Assembly: GCA_030917025.1 (NCBI GenBank)
Contig: JAUPVN010000006.1
Coordinates: 1 to 7,460 of the forward strand
DNA length: 7,460 nt
Source of the DNA: Patescibacteria group bacterium
GTDB lineage: Bacteria > Patescibacteriota > Saccharimonadia > Saccharimonadales > CAIOMD01
Direction: 5' to 3'
The notes beneath the pieces are model-generated. The model had not been told where the DNA came from, made no database searches, and worked only from the letters and a program-made list of their open reading frames with translations. Positions 4,831-7,460 of the stretch are shown here, one piece after another. The position numbers and the translations under genes were made by a program. The stretch's first letter is position 1; every line of letters begins with the position of its first letter.

Positions 4831-5578
4831 CGCTTGGTTTGGTCTTTTTTTGTGGTTGCTCTTTTTTATACTTAGCCAAAGCTAATTCTGCGGCTTGTTG
4901 TTGAGCAATTTGCTTGCTTGGTCCAACACCTTTACCCTTTAGATCTGTGTCTACAAATACACCCACCGTAAATGTTTTATCGTGATCTGGGCCTTCTTCT
5001 GATAACACTTTATATTGTGGTGTAGCGTTATCTAAACTTTGGGCTATCTCTTGCAAGCGCGATTTAGGATCCATCCAAGACCCCGTGTCTAAAATAGTCT
5101 GAAAAGTTGTTAACAAACTAATACTTATAAATTGTTTAGCTGCATCATAACCTTTATCCATATATAAAGCACCAATCACCGCCTCATAGCAATTTGCCAA
5201 AATTTGCTGGCGTGCTCTGTCACTACCGCGCTTTTCGCCGCGAGATAAACGTAAAAAGGTGTCAAAGCCTAACCTATCGGCTGCAGCACTTATGCTTTCT
5301 GTACGCACTAAAGAACTACGCCAATTAGTTAAAATACCCTCTGGGTCTGTATAATTTGTATATAAATATTCGGTTACAACCAGCTCTAATACGGCGTCAC
5401 CCAAAAACTCTAGCCGTTCATTGTGTTCTTTAACGGTTTTTTTATGCTCATTTAAATAGGACCTATGAGTAAAAGCCGTAACAAGTAAACTTAAATTGTT
5501 AAAATCTCCACCCAACTTTTCTACTGCTAGTTTTTGATATATGCTATGATCTTGCATTTCTAATGTCTTTTTGGCCAA
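4820..5578 (-). CDS. rnc: Ribonuclease III
   Basis: A 252-residue endoribonuclease that cuts double-stranded RNA in rRNA precursors and regulated mRNAs. Seen: an N-terminal RNase III domain with FTHRSYLNEH (36-45) and the signature NERLEFLGDAVLELV (53-67), supplying Glu54, Glu57 and Asp61 for metal binding and the dimer interface; the second acidic site is LANCYEAVIGALYMD (127-141). Glu132 matches the essential E. coli Glu117, while Asn129 replaces Asp114. A double-stranded RNA-binding domain follows (171-238: DPKSRLQEIAQ ... KQIAQQQAAELALAKY), then a short basic tail. The TTG at 5578 has only a weak GGTAAG upstream; the ATG at 5557 (MQDHSIYQ) is an equally plausible start. Either overlaps the NUDIX gene (by 35 or 14 nt), so translation is probably coupled. 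The rpsP promoter lies in its last codons. Confidence 0.97.
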   Translation of the reverse strand: MAKKTLEMQDHSIYQKLAVEKLGGDFNNLSLLVTAFTHRSYLNEHKKTVKEHNERLEFLGDAVLELVVTEYLYTNYTDPEGILTNWRSSLVRTESISAAADRLGFDTFLRLSRGEKRGSDRARQQILANCYEAVIGALYMDKGYDAAKQFISISLLTTFQTILDTGSWMDPKSRLQEIAQSLDNATPQYKVLSEEGPDHDKTFTVGVFVDTDLKGKGVGPSKQIAQQQAAELALAKYKKEQPQKKTKPSVDR

Positions 5579-6050
5579 TTAACATTAACTTACCAATGTC
5601 TTCGTACTCTATCTTTTCTAGGGCATCGTTAAAGTCAAGCCAGCCTATTCCTTTCATCCATTCTTCTTTTTGTAAATTGTTAGTATCACCTAAAGCCTCT
5701 ACTAAATATATTTGCGTAGTCATTAAAACTAAACTTTGTTGACGCCTATACTGAAAATTAATTTTACCTAGCCAGTTCATTACACGCATTTCTTGTAAGC
5801 CGGTTTCTTCTCTTATTTCTCGCTCGGCGGTCTGGCGCGCGGTTTCTCCGGGTTCTATGTGACCCTTTGGTATAGTCCACCGTTCTTTTGCATCTTTTAC
5901 TAACAAAATTTCTACTTTACCGGTTTTATCATCTTTGCGCCAAACAATACCACCAGACGTAGGCTCTTTAACAACCTCTGTTATGGTAGGGCGTTTTCTA
6001 CTAAGATATTTTTTAAATCCCTCAAATGGGGCTGGTCTTTTTAATGCCAT
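5544..6050 (-). CDS. NUDIX hydrolase
   Basis: A 168-residue NUDIX protein. Seen: a perfect NUDIX box (Gx5Ex7REUxEExGU) at residues 63-85, GHIEPGETARQTAEREIREETGL, preceded by RWTIPKG; the acidic residues Glu78, Glu81 and Glu82 would bind the Mg ions. Reaction: hydrolysis of a nucleoside diphosphate linked to another moiety; the substrate cannot be told from sequence. The TSGGIVWRKDD start of the domain and the WTIPKGHIEPGE pattern resemble the Ap4A/diadenosine-polyphosphate and MutT-like groups, so house-cleaning of nucleotides is a reasonable guess. A basic N-terminal tail (1-22) precedes the domain. There is no Shine-Dalgarno: the ATG is 4 nt after the nusB stop (TAGTAGTATG), so it depends on translational coupling, and its own 3' end overlaps rnc. 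Confidence 0.93.
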   Translation of the reverse strand: MALKRPAPFEGFKKYLSRKRPTITEVVKEPTSGGIVWRKDDKTGKVEILLVKDAKERWTIPKGHIEPGETARQTAEREIREETGLQEMRVMNWLGKINFQYRRQQSLVLMTTQIYLVEALGDTNNLQKEEWMKGIGWLDFNDALEKIEYEDIGKLMLIGQKDIRNARS

Positions 6051-6054
6051 ACTA

Positions 6055-6531
6055 CTACTGCGCTTTCTTTTTTGCAGTCTTGGGTGGTTTATTATCTGGC
6101 AAATTAGGCTCTATTGCTCTATAAGAAGACCCTAACACGCCGTTAATAAACTTAGATGAGTTTTCGCCACCAAACGCTTTGGCAAGTTCTACTGCCTCGT
6201 TTATAACAACTTTTGGCGGTACATCTTTCTCATATGTAAGCTCGTATAAGCCCATTCGTAACACAGCACGATCAATACGTGCAATTTTATCAATGGGCCA
6301 ATCTGGTGCAAGCGGCTGCAAGGTAGCGTCTAAACTTTCTTGCTTTGCAAACACTCCGTGAACAAGACTTTCTATAAAGGATTTGTCTTCTATGGTCTCG
6401 CTATAGCGCGCCATATTTCGAGCTAAAACATCGTCAAGATTAAAATCGGCATCACCACACTCTGTACGAAACTCTGCTTCGTACAGCGTTTGTAGTGCAA
6501 CTATGCGTCCTAAATGTCTGTTAGATGCCAT
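6055..6531 (-). CDS. nusB: Transcription antitermination factor NusB
   Basis: A 158-residue, all-helical RNA-binding protein that with NusE (S10) binds boxA in the rRNA leader and keeps RNA polymerase processive during rRNA transcription. Seen: the Arg/Ala-rich opening [20 protein letters not shown] (1-20, helix 1), then a mid-protein helix around [13 protein letters not shown] (52-64), the core motif [18 protein letters not shown] (81-98) and [18 protein letters not shown] followed by [12 protein letters not shown] (105-134), all diagnostic of NusB. A Lys/Pro-rich tail of about 15 residues ends the protein. A Shine-Dalgarno (AAAGAG) lies 7 nt before the ATG. It follows rpmF by 47 nt and probably shares its promoter. 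The NUDIX gene begins 4 nt after its stop. Confidence 0.96.
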   Translation of the reverse strand: MASNRHLGRIVALQTLYEAEFRTECGDADFNLDDVLARNMARYSETIEDKSFIESLVHGVFAKQESLDATLQPLAPDWPIDKIARIDRAVLRMGLYELTYEKDVPPKVVINEAVELAKAFGGENSSKFINGVLGSSYRAIEPNLPDNKPPKTAKKKAQ

Positions 6532-6578
6532 ACTTATGCTCTTTCTGGCGTGCTATTTAATGTGCGAGCCTATTAACC

Positions 6579-6737
6579 TTAATCTTTTACTTGCTTAACG
6601 GTTTTGTTCCGCTTTGTGTTTACTTTTGTTGGCAACGCAGCAAGCTTAGCATTTACTGCTTTTGCAAGCTTTGGTACCAAGTGGCTCCTACGAGCCCCCG
6701 TGCGACGAGGTGTTGTGCGCTTTTTTGGCTTACCCAA
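6579..6737 (-). CDS. rpmF: Large ribosomal subunit protein bL32, zinc-free form
   Basis: A 52-residue basic protein that begins at TTG (6737..6735), so it is missed when only ATG starts are considered. Seen: GKPKKRTTPRRTGARRSH (residues 2-19) matches the conserved N-terminal arm of bL32, the extension that threads along 23S rRNA. The rest (LVPKLAKAVNAKLAALPTKV, then TKRNKTVKQVKD) has no cysteines, so the usual CxxC...CxxC zinc ribbon is absent, as in other C-minus versions of this protein. The TTG start is strongly backed by AAGGAG 8 nt upstream. It is first in a likely rpmF-nusB-NUDIX-rnc unit, behind the extended -10 at 6786-6794. I am fairly sure of bL32 from the N-terminal motif and the context; the C-terminal half is not diagnostic. 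Confidence 0.85.
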   Translation of the reverse strand: MGKPKKRTTPRRTGARRSHLVPKLAKAVNAKLAALPTKVNTKRNKTVKQVKD

Positions 6738-6785
6738 GGTGCTAACTCCTTAAAGTTATATATAATTAGTTAATACTCGCTAGCT

Positions 6786-6794
6786 ATTATAACA
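6786..6794 (-). promoter_or_regulatory. Extended -10 promoter of rpmF-nusB unit
   Basis: Minus-strand TGTTATAAT is a perfect extended -10 (TG-n-TATAAT). A partial -35, TTGTAT at 6814..6809, lies 17 nt upstream. The predicted start near 6779 gives a leader of about 42 nt containing the rpmF Shine-Dalgarno. It faces away from the promoter at 6834-6862. Confidence 0.65.
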
Positions 6795-6825
6795 ACTAAA
6801 TAACACCTATACAAGGCAAAAATAC

Positions 6826-6841
6826 AAAAACTATTGCATAA
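6826..6841 (+). repeat. 16-bp promoter repeat, copy 1
   Basis: AAAAACTATTGCATAA is repeated exactly at 7041-7056, in the same orientation and in the same place relative to a downstream small membrane protein gene. It contains the TTGCAT -35 element. The two copies may reflect duplication of a promoter or a shared activator site. Confidence 0.75.
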
Positions 6842-6862
6842 GTTAGTATTGTGTGTTTAAAT
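6834..6862 (+). promoter_or_regulatory. Promoter of 6870-7040, predicted leaderless
   Basis: TTGCAT (6834-6839) and TTAAAT (6857-6862) are separated by 17 nt. The ATG follows the -10 by 7 nt, so the transcript would start on the ATG. The -10 is weaker than that of the downstream copy, but spacing and -35 are the same. Confidence 0.55.
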
Positions 6863-6869
6863 ATGCAAT

Positions 6870-7040
6870 ATGTTAGATAAATTCAAGCAAATAGACGTTT
6901 GGGGTGAAAATCACCCTATAGCCAGAGCTCTTGCAGTCGGAGCTTTTTTGCTCGCTATGGCAATACCCACAATATCCGCGATTGATAATATCCCAGCAGA
7001 ACCAAATTCTATAACATACTCTCCTGATACAAAAAAATAA
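6870..7040 (+). CDS. Small single-span membrane or exported protein, unknown function
   Basis: A 56-residue ORF that I do not recognise. Seen: a charged N-terminus with DKFKQIDVWGENHPIAR (3-19), one hydrophobic segment (about 20-37, ALAVGAFLLAMAIPTISA) and a short polar tail ending DTKK. The segment ending PTISA followed by IDN could be a signal-peptidase site (I/A-x-A type) or a simple anchor. No Shine-Dalgarno, but a -35/-10 pair lies at leaderless distance and repeats upstream of the next gene, which supports its being expressed. The next gene, likewise a small membrane-anchored protein, begins 43 nt downstream with its own copy of this promoter. No function is proposed. Confidence 0.6.
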   Translation: MLDKFKQIDVWGENHPIARALAVGAFLLAMAIPTISAIDNIPAEPNSITYSPDTKK

Positions 7041-7056
7041 AAAAACTATTGCATAA
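7041..7056 (+). repeat. 16-bp promoter repeat, copy 2
   Basis: Identical to 6826-6841 and starting at the base after the stop codon of the upstream small gene. It contains the second TTGCAT -35. Confidence 0.75.
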
Positions 7057-7077
7057 TTAAACTATTTATGCTATTAT
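7049..7077 (+). promoter_or_regulatory. Promoter of 7084 onward, predicted leaderless
   Basis: TTGCAT (7049-7054), a 17-nt spacer, and an extended -10, TGCTATTAT (7069-7077). The ATG at 7084 starts 7 nt after the last base of the -10, exactly where transcription should begin. No Shine-Dalgarno. Confidence 0.7.
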
Positions 7078-7083
7078 ATAAAT

Positions 7084-7460
7084 ATGTTCAGTATAGGCAA
7101 AAGACTAGCTACTATAGATAAAAAATTAGGTGATGCGTTGGTCTATCGGATCAATTCTCAAAGACAAGAACCAATGCCAGATGAAACTGAACTAGTCGCA
7201 AGAGAATTACCATCACTCTCAATAATAACTTTGTTGGCAGTTTTAGCAACAGCAGCCATTTCAGGAAAAGTTCTAAACGGGGTCTATGATTCAAAAACTA
7301 TTGGTCCAGGAATAGAGATTACAGCATGCGCAATGCCAAATGCTGAAACCGGTGGAGATCGTGCTCTTGATAGAGAGAAAAAGAAGGCAGAAAGTTTTGG
7401 AATGGGAAACACACCAGTTACAAGTGCTCTTGATGGTGTTGATAGATACACTTTAGGTAC
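7084..7460 (+). CDS. Membrane-anchored protein of unknown function (3' end outside window)
   Basis: An ORF of 125 codons with no stop before the window edge. Not recognised. Seen: a basic, partly amphipathic N-terminal 40 residues (FSIGKRLATIDKKLGDALVY), an acidic stretch (31-41), one hydrophobic segment at about residues 45-60 (LSIITLLAVLATAAIS), then a region likely outside the membrane with IGPGIEITACAMPNAETGGD (73-92) containing the only Cys, a charged DREKKKAE segment (96-103) and SALDGVDRYTLG at the cut. The hydrophobic segment being about 45 residues in, with a polar N-terminus, suggests a type II or internal anchor rather than a cleaved signal peptide. The promoter is shared in design with the gene at 6870-7040, so they may belong to one functional group. 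The end lies beyond the window, so length and family are open. Confidence 0.65.
   Translation, partial: MFSIGKRLATIDKKLGDALVYRINSQRQEPMPDETELVARELPSLSIITLLAVLATAAISGKVLNGVYDSKTIGPGIEITACAMPNAETGGDRALDREKKKAESFGMGNTPVTSALDGVDRYTLG

Noticed and set aside
5935..6361. Two plus-strand ORFs (5935-6135 and 6179-6361)
   Set aside because: Both are antisense to clear NUDIX and nusB coding sequence and have no initiation signals.
6591..6773. Plus-strand ORF of 60 codons
   Set aside because: It is the antisense shadow of rpmF, whose reading has a Shine-Dalgarno and a conserved bL32 motif.
1..7460. tRNA, rRNA, CRISPR array, insertion sequence or attachment site
   Set aside because: No cloverleaf, rRNA core motifs, regularly spaced repeats, transposase or terminal inverted repeats were seen; only the two-copy 16-mer at the right end and the leader hairpins repeat.

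Overview
The window is AT-rich, gene-dense bacterial DNA that looks like a member of the Candidate Phyla Radiation, most likely Candidatus Saccharibacteria (TM7). This is an inference from the short ribosomal proteins, the minimal spacing, the leaderless-looking starts and the housekeeping order (bL32, NusB, NUDIX, RNase III, bS16, KhpA, TrmD); I could not run a phylogenetic test. All genes read in the standard code. The 14 stops visible are TAA (10) or TAG (4), never TGA.

Left end (1-740, minus strand): the start of a biosynthetic operon. A near-consensus promoter (727..699) is followed by a 27-codon leader ORF rich in Ile/Leu/Val, a 13-bp inverted repeat and a small intrinsic terminator (575..555). 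Then come ridA, and, overlapping it by 8 nt, the N-terminus of acetolactate synthase (ilvB), cut by the window edge. This looks like a translated, attenuator-controlled branched-chain amino acid operon, which is unexpected in a lineage generally poor in amino-acid biosynthesis. It is the most interesting signal here.

740-3006: a membrane-anchored protein of unknown function (minus) lies divergent to a membrane-anchored serine hydrolase of the beta-lactamase/PBP fold (plus). The hydrolase converges, with a 26-bp overlap, on a two-gene unit for nickel superoxide dismutase (sodN) and its dedicated maturation peptidase (sodX).

3079-6737 (minus): a translation and RNA-processing block, read from right to left: bL32 (rpmF, TTG start, not in a standard ATG-only view), nusB, a NUDIX hydrolase, rnc, rpsP, khpA, trmD. 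Each of rpmF, rpsP, khpA and trmD has a recognisable promoter of its own. A hairpin terminator separates rpsP from khpA, and the nusB-NUDIX-rnc segment is tightly coupled.

6738-7460: after a divergent promoter region, two plus-strand genes of unknown function encode small single-span membrane proteins. The second runs off the window. Each is preceded by the same 16-bp sequence carrying the -35 element, and each has its ATG 6-7 nt after the -10, so both are predicted to make leaderless mRNAs. The same -10-to-ATG geometry recurs at trmD and at the unknown gene 740-1315.
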